From: Cepaea nemoralis | Lineage: Eukaryota; Mollusca; Gastropoda; Stylommatophora; Helicidae | Length of the DNA stretch: 64,000 nucleotides | Direction: 5' to 3' | Assembly: GCA_014155875.1 (NCBI GenBank) | Contig: JACEFZ010017842.1 | Span: 18,678-82,677 of the forward strand | Shown here: positions 1 to 12,779 of the stretch, piece by piece | Layout: every line of letters begins with the position of its first letter | Numbering within the stretch: the stretch's first letter is position 1 | Made by a program: the position numbers and the translations under genes | The notes under the pieces: generated by a model | Databases searched by the model: none | Seen by the model: only the letters and a program-made list of their open reading frames with translations | Told to the model about the DNA's origin: nothing

Positions 1-155
1 ACATGTGATATAAACTTGGCCATGTGATATAAACTTGGCCATATGATATAAACTTGGCCATGTGATATAAACTTGGACATATGATATAAACTTGGCCATG
101 TGATATAAACTTGGACATATGATATAAGCTTGGACATATGATATAAACTTGGGCA
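1..155. repeat. 19-bp tandem repeat
   Basis: About eight copies of a 19-bp AT-rich unit built around gatataaacttgg, alternating catgtg and catatg starts. It lies in the intron upstream of the first exon seen and is cut by the window edge, so its full length is unknown. Confidence 0.9.
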
Positions 156-293
156 CATAACCCAAGACTGTGTGAGATGGTGAACCAAGGCTGCCCATGC
201 ACACCAACATGGCACATGATGATGATGTACAATTTGTGAAAGAAAAATCATTGACAGAGATGATACATGCTCCTGAAGTAACATGAGTGGACT

Positions 294-354
<61 letters not shown>

Positions 355-357
355 GAC
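294..357. repeat. (GAT)n microsatellite next to the E1 acceptor
   Basis: A nearly pure GAT run ends 15 bp before the E1 splice acceptor. Its translation as poly-Asp is not in the E1 frame, so I read it as intronic. It leaves E1 with only a short pyrimidine stretch (tttgtccaccag). Confidence 0.9.
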
Positions 358-372
358 ATGTTTGTCCACCAG

Positions 373-625
373 GAGATGACTCTCATTGGGCAGTATCTTC
401 CAGTGAGCTGCCTGAGCCAAGAGTTGTGCAAGCCGAGGGCAGCCCAGCAGCTTCAGCTTTGCCAGCCAGCAGCCTGACACCTGCAACAGGGGTCAGTAGC
501 CCACCTTCGGATCTCAATGACAATGGCAGCTCATTGCTGTCTGAGGAGAGCGAGGTTCTGACTGAAAGCATGCACAAGATGAGCAGTGTACTGCCGACCA
601 TGTGGATGGGCACTCAAGATGGGAG
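373..625 (+). CDS. MAPK8IP3/SPAG9-like: JIP3/JIP4-like scaffold protein, exon E1 (partial gene)
   Basis: This exon encodes a Ser/Pro/Ala-rich linker followed by the start of the WD40-like C-terminal domain of a JNK-interacting protein 3/4. That family scaffolds JNK-pathway kinases and links kinesin-1 and dynein to vesicle cargo. The exon ends in LPTMWMGTQDG, close to the LPTMWLGAQNG of vertebrate JIP3/4. The acceptor is tttgtccaccag|GAG (phase 1) and the donor GGGAG|gtatct (phase 2). Joining to E2 gives GSIYVHSSV, the expected continuation. The linker before residue ~70 of the exon is poorly conserved in the family, so the acceptor is less certain than the donor. Earlier exons lie upstream of the window. 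Confidence 0.88.
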
Positions 626-835
626 GTATCTGGCTGGCTCACTCACTCACTCACTTACTTATTAATTCACTCACCCCCCCCCCCCCCCCAAGCCACCCAC
701 TCACTCATTCACCCACTCACTTATTCTCTCATTCACTCATTTATTCTCTCTCACTAACTCACTCACCCACCACTTACTCACTCACTCATTTATACTCTGA
801 CTCACTCACTCATTCATACAACATATTGAAGGGAT
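626..835. repeat. (TCAC)n-rich low-complexity tract with poly-C
   Basis: Directly after the E1 donor the intron is made of ctcactcactcac runs with a C-homopolymer at about 673-688. No coding signal. Confidence 0.9.
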
Positions 836-940
836 AAGTAAAATACAGGATCAAGTCTACATTTTGAGGGATGGGGTGAATGGTTACATGGTCTCACAAC
901 AGCACAAGTCAGACACAGACCTGTCCCTGGCATTGAGGTA

Positions 941-3900
941 TATGGTGCCAGCTCTAGACTTGTATTGCCCAGTCAGCACTAGATGGTGCCAGCTCTAGAC
1001 TTGTATTGCCCAGCCAGCACTAGATGGTGCCAGCTCTAGACTTGTATTGCCCAGTCAGCACTAGATGGTGCCAGCTCTAGACTTGTATTGCCCAGTCAGC
1101 GCTAGATAGTGTCAGCTCTAGACTTGTATTGCCCAGCCAGCACTAGATGGTGCCAGCTCTAGGCTTGTATTGCCCAGCCAGCACTAGATGGTGCCAGCTC
1201 TAGACTTGTATTGCCCAGTCAGCACTAGATGGTGCCAGCTCTAGACTTGTATTGCCCAGCCAGCACTAGATGGTGCCAGCTCTAGACTTGTATTGCCCAG
1301 TCAGCACTAGATGGTGCCAGCTCTAGGCTTGTATGTATTGCCCAGTCAGCACTAGATGGTGCCAGCTCTAGACTTGTATTGCCCAGTCAGCACTAGATGG
1401 TGCCAGCTCTAGACTTGTATTGCCCAGCCAGCACTAGATGGTGCCAGCTCTAGACTTGTATTGCCCAGTCAGCACTAGATGGTGCCAGCTCTAGACTTGT
1501 ATTGCCCAGTCAGCACAAGATGGTGCCAGCTCTAGACTTGTATTGCCCAGCCAGCACTAGATGGTGCCAGCTCTAGGCTTGTATGTATTGCCCAGTCAGC
1601 ACTAGATGGTGCCAGCTCTAGACTTGTATTGCCCAGCCAGCACTAGATGGTGCCAGCTCTAGGTTTGTATGTATTGCCCAGTCAGCACTAGATGGTGCCA
1701 GCTCTAGACTTGTATTGCCCAGCCAGCACTAGATGGTGCCAGCTCTAGGCTTGTATGTATTGCCCAGTCAGCACTAGATGGTGCCAGCTCTAGACTTGTA
1801 TTGCCCAGCCAGCACTAGATGGTGCCAGCTCTAGACTTGTATTGCCCAGTCAGCACTAGATGGTGCCAGCTCTAGACTTGTATTGCCCAGCCAGCACTAG
1901 ATGGTGCCAGCTCTAGACTTGTATTGCCCAGTCCAGCACTAGATGGTGCCAGCTCTAGGCTTGTATGTATTGCCCAGCCAGCACTAGATGGTGCCAGCTC
2001 TAGGCTTGTATGTATTGCCCAGCCAGCACTAGATGGTGCCAGCTCTAGACTTGTATTGCCCAGTCAGCACTAGATGGTGCCAGCTCTAGGACTTGTATTG
2101 CCCAGCCAGCACTAGATGGTGCCAGCTCTAGACTTGTATTGCCCAGTCAGCACTAGATGGTGCCAGCTCTAGACTTGTATTGCCCAGCCAGCACTAGATG
2201 GTGCCAGCTCTAGGACTTGTATTGCCCAGTCAGCACTAGATGGTGCCAGCTCTAGGACTTGTATGTATTGCCCAGTCAGCACTAGATGGTGCCAGCTCTA
2301 GGCTTGTATGTATTGCCCAGTCAGCACTAGATGGTGCCAGCTCTAGACTTGTATTGCCCAGTCAGCACTAGATGGTGCCAGCTCTAGACTTGTATTGCCC
2401 AGTCAGCACTAGATGGTGCCAGCTCTAGACTTGTATTGCCCAGTCAGCACTAGATGGTGCCAGCTCTAGACTTGTATTATTGCCCAGTCAGCACTAGATG
2501 GTGCCAGCTCTAGACTTGTATGTATTGCCCAGTCAGCACTAGATGGTGCCAGCTCTAGACTTGTATTGCCCAGTCAGCACTAGATGGTGCCAGCTCTAGA
2601 CTTGTATTGCCCAGTCAGCACTAGATGGTGCCAGCTCTAGGCTTGTATGTATTGCCCAGCCAGCACTAGATGGTGCCAGCTCTAGGACTTGTATGTATTG
2701 CCCAGCCAGCACTAGATGGTGCCAGCTCTAGACTTGTATGTATTGCCCAGTCAGCACTAGATGGTGCCAGCTCTAGGCTTGTATGTATTGCCCAGTCAGC
2801 ACTAGATGGTGCCAGCTCTAGGCTTGTATGTATTGCCCAGTCAGCACTAGATGGTGCCAGCTCTAGACTTGTATTGCCCAGTCAGCACTAGATGGTGCCA
2901 GCTCTAGACTTGTATTGCCCAGTCAGCACTAGATGGTGCCAGCTCTAGGCTTGTATGTATTGCCCAGTCAGCACTAGATGGTGCCAGCTCTAGACTTGTA
3001 TGTATTGCCCAGTCAGCACTAGATGGTGCCAGCTCTAGACTTGTATGTATTGCCCAGTCAGCACTAGATGGTGCCAGCTCTAGACTTGTATTGCCCAGTC
3101 AGCACTAGATGGTGCCAGCTCTAGACTTGTATTGCCCAGTCAGTACTAGATGGTGCCAGCTCTAGACTTGTATTGCCCAGTCAGTACTAGATGGTGCCAG
3201 CTCTAGACTTTGTATTGCCCAGTCAGTACTAGATGGTGCCAGCTCTAGACTTGTATTGCCCAGCCAGTACTAGATGGTGCCAGCTCTAGACTTGTATTGC
3301 CCAGTCAGTACTAGATGGTGCCAGCTCTAGACTTGTATGTATTGCCCAGTCAGCACTAGATGGTGCCAGCTCTAGACTTGTATTGCCCAGTCCAGTACTA
3401 GATGGTGCCAGCTCTAGGCTTGTATGTATTGCCCAGTCAGCACTAGATGGTGCCAGCTCTAGACTTGTATTGCCCAGTCAGCACTAGATGGTGCCAGCTC
3501 TAGACTTGTATTGCCCAGTCAGCACTAGATGGTGCCAGCTCTAGACTTGTATTGCCCAGTCCAGTACTAGATGGTGCCAGCTCTAGACTTGTATTGCCCA
3601 GTCAGCACTAGATGGTGCCAGCTCTAGGCTTGTATGTATTGCCCAGTCAGCACTAGATGGTGCCAGCTCTAGACTTGTATTGCCCAGCCAGTACTAGATG
3701 GTGCCAGCTCTAGACTTGTATTGCCCAGTCAGCACTAGATGGTGCCAGCTCTAGACTTGTATTGCCCAGTCAGCACTAGATGGTGCCAGCTCTAGACTTG
3801 TATGTATTGCCCAGTCAGCACTAGATGGTGCCAGCTCTAGGCTTGTATTGCCCAGTCAGCACTAGATGGTGCCAGCTCTAGGCTTGTATTGCCCAGTCAG

Positions 3901-4375
3901 CACTAGATGGTGCCAGCTCTAGACTTGTATTGCCCAGTCAGCACTAGATGGTGCCAGCTCTAGACTTGTATGTATTGCCCAGTCAGCACTAGATGGTGCC
4001 AGCTCTAGACTTGTATTGCCCAGTCAGCACTAGATGGTGCCAGCTCTAGACTTGTATGTATTGCCCAGTCAGCACTAGATGGTGCCAGCTCTAGGCTTGT
4101 ATGTATTGCCCAGTCAGCACTAGATGGTGCCAGCTCTAGACTTGTATTGCCCAGTCAGCACTAGATGGTGCCAGCTCTAGGCTTGTATGTATTGCCCAGT
4201 CAGCACTAGATGGTGCCAGCTCTAGGCTTGTATGTATTGCCCAGTCAGCACTAGATGGTGCCAGCTCTAGACTTGTATTGCCCAGTCAGCACTAGATGGT
4301 GCCAGCTCTAGGCTTGTATGTATTGTCCAGCCAGCACTAGATGGTGCCAGCTCTAGACTTGTATTGCCCAGCCGC
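941..4375. repeat. 41/45-bp minisatellite, ~80 copies
   Basis: The unit is about 41 bp (gatggtgccagctctagact, then tgtattgcccagtcagcacta). A 45-bp variant carries an extra GTAT after cttgtat. Further variants are a/g in tagact or taggct, cc or tc in cagccagc or cagtcagc, and a late cluster with agtac for agcac (about 3130-3690). The two lengths are interspersed, which suggests conversion or block duplication. Copies decay from 4376 to ~4490. It lies in intron 1 and is non-coding; in-frame readings are repeat artefacts. Confidence 0.95.
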
Positions 4376-4490
4376 ACAGATGGTGCCACTCTAGACTATG
4401 TATTGCCCAGGTCGCACTAGATGTGCTTCTGCTCTAGTTTAGTTTGTACATGACTGTGCCACTCAGACTGTATGCCCAGCGCATGTGGGC

Positions 4491-4734
4491 CATCAGATGT
4501 ATGAGGATGATACTTTGTCATTTTAACATGAATGTATTGAAACCAGGAATTGTATGCAATTGGATGCTACAGTTGTGTATGAAAGATGACTAGTTAATGT
4601 GTGTTCTAGTATCCTGTAATGTATGACAGGATTTGATCTCATCAGTTGTATGCATTGTGCGTATCCAGTTTTTATCTCTTGCTTCCCTGATTGTATCTAT
4701 TCTTAGTTTTGCTGTTCCCCGCTCGTATTCCTTC
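4491..4734. other. Intron 1 unique sequence
   Basis: No gene, repeat or transposon signature seen. It separates the 41/45-bp array from the 36-bp array. Confidence 0.6.
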
Positions 4735-5115
4735 TTGTGCTGTCTCCTCCAGCTTTCTGTATGTCCTATCTTGTGCTGTCTCCTCCAGCTTCCTGTATGT
4801 CCTATCTTGTGCTGTCTCCTCCAGCTTCCTGTATGTCCTATCTTGTGCTGTCTCCTCCAGCTTCCTGTATGTCCTATCTTGTGCTGTCTCCTCCAGCTTC
4901 CTGTATGTCCTATCTTGTGCTGTCTCCTCCAGCTTCCTGTATGTCCTATCTTGTGCTTTCTCCTCCAGCTTCCTGTATGTCCTATCTTGTGCTGTCTCCT
5001 CCAGCTTCCTGTATGGTCCTATCTTGTGCTGTCTCCTCCAGCTTCCTGTATGTCCTATCTTGTGCTGTCTCCTCCAGCTTCCTGTATGTCCTATCTTGTG
5101 CTGTCTCCTCCAGCC
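4735..5115. repeat. 36-bp minisatellite, first block (~10 copies)
   Basis: The unit is cctatcttgtgctgtctcc followed by tccagcttcctgtatgt. The length is a multiple of three, which leaves several frames open on both strands. Each unit holds a good 3' splice-site look-alike (gtgctgtctcctccag). Same family as 5868-6990. Confidence 0.93.
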
Positions 5116-5867
5116 CCCTCTGCCAAGTGCAAAGCTTTGTAGTGGCTCGAACAATGCACTTGACAATTTAAGGATCCGCTATGCATACAAACCACAGAAG
5201 TCTTTTGCGTCCTTAGTCAACACATTCAGTTTTATTGCTGAACAGTACTCACACGTGACTGTCATACGCCACTGGCTTCCTGCCGTTATCGCATCCTGCG
5301 TATGACCAGCACACCCACTGTTTATGAATATAATGCATGGTTAGCCTAATCGTCATGTAAGACCTTGGTTGGTGCATATTGAAGATCTCACACTACCTCT
5401 TTCTAACTTAATTACCAAGTCTACTCATGCACATAACCTGTAACCAACAATCACTTGTCACTGCGTGTATCTGCCCTCCATTCTGGTCAAGTGTGTTGTC
5501 AAACAGTGTTGAATGTCACGCTGCCACTTGCCGGCGTTCGCGGCCCCATCATCAGGCATCGGCTAAAGAGTGTTGCTTCATGATCACCAAATTCCATAAA
5601 GGGAGTTGTATTTAACTTTGAACTGCGTCTCAGATGATCTTATAGCTGCTTATTCTTCTCAATCGAACCTTCCCTGTCCACATCTTGGCCTCCACTGCCC
5701 AACACAGTGTCTGCCATTCTCAGCCTGAGAGCAGTCATGTGACCACGTTAGCTCCACTCACTCACATCACCGGTGTTTCCTCGCTTTTCCCCTACCGTGT
5801 GTCTTAGCGGCATCTGTCTAGTTTCTTCGTTTGACACATCTACTATATTCCCTGTATCCATCTCATG
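5116..5867. other. Intron 1 spacer between two 36-bp blocks
   Basis: Mixed-composition sequence with no recognisable domain on either strand. Short open frames of ~60 codons show no family resemblance. It may be an insertion that split one array, but I see no target duplication. Confidence 0.5.
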
Positions 5868-6990
5868 GCACCCTCCATGTCCTATCTTGTGCTGTCTCCT
5901 CCAGCTCCCTTCATGTCCTATCGTGTGCTGTTTCCTCCAGCTCCCTCCATGTCCTATCTTGTGCTGTCTCCTCCAGCTCCCTCCATGTCCTATCTTGTGC
6001 TGTCTCCTCCAGCTCCCTCCATGTCCTATCTTGTGCTGTCTCCTCCAGCTCCCTCCATGTCCTATCTTGTGCTGTCTCCTCCAGCTTCCTATATGTCCTA
6101 TCTTGTGCTGTCTCCTCCAGCTCCCTCCATGTCCTATCTTGTGCTGTCTCCTCCAACACTCTCAATGTCCTATCTTGTGCTGTCTCCTCCAGCTCCCTCC
6201 ATGTCCTATCTTGTGCTGTCTCCTCCAGCTCCCTCCATGTCCTATCTTGTGCTGTCTCCTCCAGCTCCCTCCATGTCCTATCTTGTGCTGTCTCCTCCAG
6301 CTCCCTCCATGTCCTATCTTGTGCTGTCTCCTCCAGCTCCCTCCATGTCCTATCTTGTGCTGTCTCCTCCAGCTCCCTCCATGTCCTATCTTGTGCTGTC
6401 TCCTCCAGCTCCCTCCATGTCCTATCTTGTGCTGTCTCCTCCAACACTCTCAATGTCCTATCTTGTGCTGTCTCCTCCAGCTCCCTCCATGTCCTATCTT
6501 GTGCTGTCTCCTCCAGCTCCCTCCATGTCCTATCTTGTGCTGTCTCCTCCAACACTCTCAATGTCCTATCTTGTGCTGTCTCCTCCAGCTCCCTCCATGT
6601 CCTATCTTGTGCTGTCTCCTCCAGCTCCCTCCATGTCCTATCTTGTGCTGTCTCCTCACAGCTCCTCCATGTCCTATCTTGTGCTGTCTCCTCCAGCTCC
6701 CTCCATGTCCTATCTTGTGCTGTCTCCTCCAGCTCCCTCCATGTCCTGATCTTGTGCTGTCTCCTCCAGCTCCCTCCATGTCCTATCTTGTGCTGTCTCC
6801 TCCAACACTCTCCATGTCCTATCTTGTGCTGTCTCCTCCAGCTCCCTCCATGTCCAATTGTGTTCTGTCTACTCCATTTCCCTCCATGTCCTATCTTGTC
6901 TGACTCCTCCATTACTCTCCATGTCCTATCTTGTGCTGTCTCCTCGAACCTCCTCCAGGTCCTATCTTGTGCTGTCTCCTCGAATCTCCT
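5868..6990. repeat. 36-bp minisatellite, second block (~30 copies)
   Basis: Same unit as 4735-5115, but mostly agctccctccatg instead of agcttcctgtatg. A sub-variant with aacactctcaatg recurs at about 6154, 6442 and 6550, a hint of higher-order duplication. Long frames on both strands (about 360-390 codons) come only from the 36-bp period. Confidence 0.93.
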
Positions 6991-7915
6991 CCAACACCTC
7001 AAATGTTATTAATCTCTGTCTCCTCCAACCCTCTCCATGTCATTAATCTCTGTTTCCTCCAACTCTCTCCATGTCCTCCCATGTTATTAATCTCTGTTTC
7101 CTCCAACTCCTTCCATGTCCTATCTTGTTCTGTCTCCTTCAACTCCCTCCATGTCCTACCTTGTTCTGTCTCCTCCAACCCCTTCTATGTCCTCCCATGT
7201 TATTAATCTCTGCCTCTCCAACCCCCTCCTTGTCCTCTCATGTTATTAATCTCTGTCTCCTCCAACTTCCTCCATGTCCTACTATGTTATTAATCTCTGT
7301 CTCTAATTCTCTTCTCAGTTTGGTTTTAGGTCCCCCTCCATGTCCTCTCATGTTATTCATCTGTCTCTATTCTCTTCTCTGTATATTTGAGGTCTCCCTC
7401 CAGCTCCCGCCGTGTCTTCCCATGCTCTTCTCTGTGTATTTGAGGTCTCCCTCCATGTCCTCCCATGTTATTCATCTCTGTTTCCTCCAACTCCCCCCAT
7501 GTCCTATCTTGTTCTGTCTCCTTCAACTCCCTCCATGTCCTACCTTGTTCTGTCTCCTCCAACCCCTTCTATGTCCTCCCATGTTATTAATCTCTGCCTC
7601 CTCCAACCCCCTCCTTGTCCTCTCATGTTATTAATCTCTGTCTCCTCCAACTTCCTCCATGTCCTCCCATGTTATTCATCTCTGTCTCTAATTCTCTTCT
7701 CAGTTTGGTTTTAGGTCTCCCTCCATGTCCTCCCATGTTATTCATCTCTGTCTCTAATTCTCTTCTCCATATATTTTAAGTCCTCCTCCATGTCCTCCCA
7801 TGTTATTCATCTCTGTCTCTAATTCTTTTCTCCATATATTTTATGTCCTCCTCCATGTCCTCCCATGTTATTCATCTCTGTCTCTAATTCTCTTCTCCAT
7901 ATATTATATGTCTTG
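6991..7915. repeat. Degenerate pyrimidine-rich repeats
   Basis: Irregular alternation of tctcctccaactccctccatg, cccatgttattaatctctg and ttctaattctcttctcc blocks; an approximate 260-bp block at 7040-7310 recurs at 7470-7730. It grades out of the 36-bp array. The last block (ttctaattctcttctcc to gatccagagaaggatctt) has a diverged relative at 19650-19750 in intron 4. Confidence 0.75.
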
Positions 7916-8329
7916 TTCTATTTATGTTGCCCAGTGGGATCCAGAGAAGGATCTTCCAGTGACACTATCATCAGGTGTTCTCAGTATTTGTCACATCTGG
8001 TGGCAGCTTCTTTCTCTCAACTCTTGATTCCCTGCAATCTGCTCCCCAAGCTCCACATAGTGATTCTGTCTTACAATTTTAGTCCTTCTGTTCTGCTCAT
8101 CATCAGGTAATGAATATTTGCAGTTCACTAGTCATTGCTCTTTGTTTTTTATCCACACAGCAATACTGATTTGACTTTAGAGTTACACATTCTAAGTTTA
8201 ATTTTCTGTGACTTGCACACATTTTCCTAGTGCTATGAATGATCTTCTTGCCTGGCGTATTCTTATTTTAATGTCTCTTTCTATCTGTTCCCTGTTTGTT
8301 TACATTGGCCACCTACACAGATGTATGAT

Positions 8330-8650
8330 ACACTTGATAGACCACTGAGTGAACTAACAGAGATAGTGAAGTTTATACAGGAGACAAGAAGGCAAATGCA
8401 GACTGACAGGAGCCTAGTGAGCTCACGTCAGTTTTAAGTGTGTAATATGCGTTGGCATGGACTGAACAGAAGAGTTGAAAATACTATTGAAAGGGTCACT
8501 CAAGCTGAGACCATCACAGGAACAGGAGGATCAAAAGTCGAACTGATGGTGGCAAGTGTTATTGCTGCCATGTGAATAAAGATCTAGAGAGATACTGTCA
8601 TAGACAATAAGTTTCAAGGAAAAGGAAGAAGAAGATATATGATTCTGCCT
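8330..8650 (+). pseudogene. Non-LTR retrotransposon ORF end, fragment
   Basis: DRPLSELTEIVKFIQET can be read from about 8337, followed by untranslated tail. It matches the ORF termini found at 10911 and 22008 (YGPLSEL...FIKETTLQL). Only the last ~30 codons and 3' tail remain. The rest of 7916-8923 shows nothing else. Confidence 0.55.
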
Positions 8651-8923
8651 CTTGGAGTGAGTTATTACCAAGTGAGATTGAATTATCATTTGCCTAATTT
8701 ATTCTCATTTCATTATCTTTTCCCATGAATTTTTAAGCCTGATTTTTTTGGCATCCTCCCCTCCCACCAACCCACCCCATCGAATGTATGTGAACTTGAC
8801 ATTTAATTAATCATTTATTGGTAAAGTTAAGATAAACTTTAGATTGATGATTATCCAGGTAATTGAGTGTTTGAACATTAGAGCAGTATCAGCTGTACTG
8901 TAGTTTCTTGTTTGTGGTTGCAG

Positions 8924-9004
8924 CATATATGTCCACTCATCCGTGTCTGACTGGAGGAGGTGCATCCACTCCGTCAAACTGAGAGACTCGGTCCTGGCCA
9001 TTGT
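8924..9004 (+). CDS. MAPK8IP3/SPAG9-like: JIP3/JIP4-like, exon E2
   Basis: An 81-nt exon between ttgtggttgcag and the consensus donor GTAAGT. With two nucleotides from E1 it reads SIYVHSSVSDWRRCIHSVKL then RDSVLAIV. This is a blade of the WD40-like domain; the vertebrate equivalent has [26 protein letters not shown]. It starts in phase 2 and ends in phase 2, matching E1 and E3. No internal stop is present and the domain spacing matches the family. It is the only conserved element in the 13 kb between E1 and E3. Confidence 0.93.
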
Positions 9005-10910
9005 GTAAGTTATTCATGGATTATCTGTACGTTTAGGGATTGTGAATAAGTGAATTTGGATTCTTGGCAGGTAGATACATGAGTGTTCGAATGAATGAGT
9101 GGATGAATTTATGGATTACAAATGAGTGTACGATTAGTGAATAATTGCTGATGAGTATGTGAATTGTAGACAGATGCCATGTAGTTGACTGTCTGTTGTC
9201 CACTGTCATGTCCAAACAACCAGTTAAAAGACAAATGTGTATAATCTGTCCACCATGACCAACCCTAGATGTCAAACTCTACAGAAGTCTGCAGAATTTG
9301 CAGAAGACAGTATAGTTCATGTGGCAAACACAATTGTAGATATAAGTTGATTCCAGGCGAATAGAAAGAAGATGTAGATAACTATCCTTCATAGTCATGT
9401 CCGGGTGGGACAAATGCATATAATTTGATTGTTTGTCCACAGCAATGTCCACATCGCCAGGTGATATGAACGTATATAATTTGACTGTTTGTCCATTGTT
9501 AGAATTGGGGGTGCTCTGCAGAGTTAAATGTACTATCACTGGCGAGCAACCCCAGTGAGTCTGGACAAAATCTATATGGCTGAAATAAAGATTAAGCCCA
9601 TGAATATCCAAGAGAACAGCTGCCAATGGTTCATTAAACAAAGGTGAATTTAGCTGGTCTTGATATCCCCAAGGAGGGGGAAAGGGAAAGTCAGATGCCT
9701 AGGTTTATGTCGACAAATGGACTACTAAGCAGGTCAGATTTTCCTCTCTCTTATCTCCCATCCCTGTTATGTAATTATTCCCCCACCAAGGTAAGCAACT
9801 GCGTTCCTTGGAAAAAAAGTATAACGACTGAACTATGAGTTTTAAACAAATTACACTCACTTTTATTGTCTATCATTAATCATTGAATATATGATGGTTA
9901 TCAAGATGATGATAGCGAAACTATAGAGGTTTATGCAATTCAACATTCATATATGTGAAATGATGAAAAGCAAGTACATAACTCTAAGTTACTTGTATCC
10001 TGTCTGGATGTATGGCCGGGTTACGTGACAGATAAACACAACCGGTCGGTATTCGGAACAGCGTTCTGTCCTGACGCCACCTGGTCCGTCATTGTCACTG
10101 CACGGGAAAACATGGTGCTCTTGTTGAGAGCTTGCCCTAATATCTGATTTGAAACCTTCCAAGCCCAGTCTTTATACCATTTCTTATCTATTCTTATCTG
10201 TTCTGTCAGTGGGTGGTAGCCATGTGTTTTTCCTGGCCCAGCCATGTTGTCTGTCCTTTCATAACGTTTACAGTAGCAAGGTTCTTCATCACCTCGCATA
10301 TGGCTATGAGGTGTTAGCCTAGAGATTTTTATCACCCAAGGAGGTTCCACCTTGTGTCTCGATTCAGCCTGACTTTCCCACCTTGTGTTTGTTGAGAGTT
10401 CCCAGTCATGGGTCAGTCTCACGCCTTTTTCACACTTGTGCCTGGCTGAGACATTGCATTATGAATCCAACACTTAATGACTATTGTCTCTGCGAACGTG
10501 TATGCTGTTTCATGCCTTGTTCCCACGTAGCAACCAGACCATGGTCGTTTTGATTACTTTGTGTGCAATCTTACGTCCTGGCTTGGCAGAGAGTGCCCTT
10601 GTGCAATGGCACGCAACATTGCGTCAGCTTCTTAATTGTAGAGGATACAGTTTATTCTTCTGTAACTCCTCTAAGTGGTCCTTCCTCTCTTATTGAATAC
10701 TTCCATGTAGGAAAGCATTCTGGTGAAACTCGTGGCATTCTGTGTCACCACGGCAATGTCCACATGATGGGGTGATATGAACGTGTATAATTTGACTGTT
10801 TGTCCACAGTAATGTCCACATTACCAGGTGATATGAATGTATATAATTTGACGGTTTATCCACGGCAATGTCCACATCACCAGGTGATATGGATGATATA
10901 ATTTGACTGT
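9005..10910. other. Intron 2, first part, with dispersed 58-bp-family units
   Basis: Single diverged copies of the unit that forms the 13.0-14.28 kb array occur near 9165-9265, 9425-9510 and, as three units, 10745-10915. They read tgtccacagcaatgtccaca then caccaggtgatatgaa, tataatttgactgttt. The rest, including a 133-codon open frame on the minus strand at 10021-10422, shows no recognised domain. Confidence 0.6.
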
Positions 10911-11030
10911 GACTATGGACCACTGAGTGAACTAAAAAAAGACAGTTACATTCATGCAAGAGACAACATTGAAAGACATTTACATTCATGCAAGAGACAA
11001 CATTGCAGTTATAGACACATTTCAAGCGAA
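10911..11030 (+). pseudogene. Non-LTR retrotransposon ORF end, fragment
   Basis: ctatggaccactgagtgaac followed by gcaagagacaacattgcagt, the terminal YGPLSEL...ETTLQL stop region also seen at 22008. The terminal part is duplicated once here. It runs straight into the gaacgaac tail of the next element. Confidence 0.6.
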
Positions 11031-12702
11031 TGACGAATGAACGAAGGAACGAACGAACGAACATTATTTTAAAAGGGTAACAAATTGGGCACGCAGGCCC
11101 GTCTTACATTCGGCCCTTTCGATCACATGGGGAAAGAAAAAACATTGTCAAATGAAAGTTGTAAACATAAACAGTGCATATTGCAATGTTGTGAGACACA
11201 TCCCCCATCCACCCTCACACCCCTCAGCCACCCACACATCCCACAGCCACCCACACATCCCCCACCACCCACACATCCCCCACCCCCACACCCCACCCCC
11301 ACACATACCTCCACCAACACGCAAACACCCACCCACATATTCTCCACCACCCACCCACACTACCCACAACCACCCAGCAAAACACACATCACAAAACCAC
11401 ACACACACATACCCCCGTCATCCCACACATCCCGCACCTATCCACACATACATCCCACACCCTCATAATTTTCCCCACCCACACACACATCAGCCAACCT
11501 ACACCCACTCATCCACCCAATATCCGCCACCTCTCAACTACACATCCCCCACCTATACACACATCCCCACCCACAAACACATCTCCCCACCTGCCCACAC
11601 ATATCCCCCACCCATAAACACCCAAATATACACACCTCCCACCCACACACACCCCACCACCCATATATACCCCACCCACACACATCCGCCGCTCACACAC
11701 ATCTTCCCACAAACACACACATCCCCCAACCATACACTCATCTCTCACACACATCCACCCACTCACGTACTCATCCATCAACCACTCACACCCACACATC
11801 ACCCATCCGCCCATCAACACATGCATCTCTCATCTACCCTCCCACCCACACACACCCCAACCACCCAGCCAAACACACATCCCCCATCCTCACATACATC
11901 CTTCATCCACCTGCACAACCCACACCTCCCCCACCTCTCACACATCTCCCCTCCCACACAACTCCACCTATAAACATCCCCCCACACACACCCCACATGC
12001 ATTCCTCATACACATCCCCGCCCACACATCTCTCACTCAATCACACATCTCTCACCCACACACACATCTCCCTACACATCCCCCACCTACAAACATCCTC
12101 ACCACCCACACATACATCCTCCACCCACTCACATTTACCTCATCCACACTCGCACACTCCCACCCACACAGACATATCCCATTCACAGACACCCCCCCCC
12201 CACTCATCCCCCACACCCATTACACACCCATCCCCCAACCCACACAATCTCCTACACACCCATTCATCCACCCAAATACACATTCCCTATCCACACCCCC
12301 AACCCACCAACACCCACATACTTCCAATAATCCTCTCAAATATCCCCACACACACACACATCCCTCACACACACACATACATCCCCCACCGACTACACAT
12401 CCCTTCACCCAGTCACACATCACCCATCAACCATACACATCCCCCACACACAACCCCTCCACACATACATTTCCCCACACCCCCACACACATCCCTCACA
12501 TACAGACCCACACAAACATCCTCACATCTACACGCATACATGATGCCTCACATGATCACTGAAACTAATGAGAACAAACTCCCACACTTTACACACAGTT
12601 GAGACACTGATGATTGTCGTGAGCATTCTTGCAAAAATTGTAAGCAGTGGAGAAAAAATTGTACATATACATTGTGTAGCGTAAAAATTAGTGATGCAAT
12701 TC

Positions 12703-12779
<77 letters not shown>

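Noticed and set aside
283..477. Poly-Asp reading frame running into E1 sequence
   Set aside because: The frame differs from the JIP frame of E1 and the Asp run is a GAT microsatellite before a splice acceptor.
941..4375. CRISPR-like look of a long array of regular repeats
   Set aside because: Units are head-to-tail without unique spacers and the locus is eukaryotic intron.
5773..7012. 360-390-codon frames of PILCCLLQLPPC type on both strands
   Set aside because: The 36-bp array is divisible by three and low in stops; reading is periodic in every frame and carries no domain.
10021..10422. 133-codon minus-strand frame in intron 2
   Set aside because: No recognised motif, no conserved neighbour and composition like surrounding intron.
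11152..12602. His/Pro/Thr-rich and Gly/Val/Cys-rich frames in the CACCC satellite
   Set aside because: Low-complexity sequence of a dispersed element; both strands are open and the three copies do not keep a common frame.
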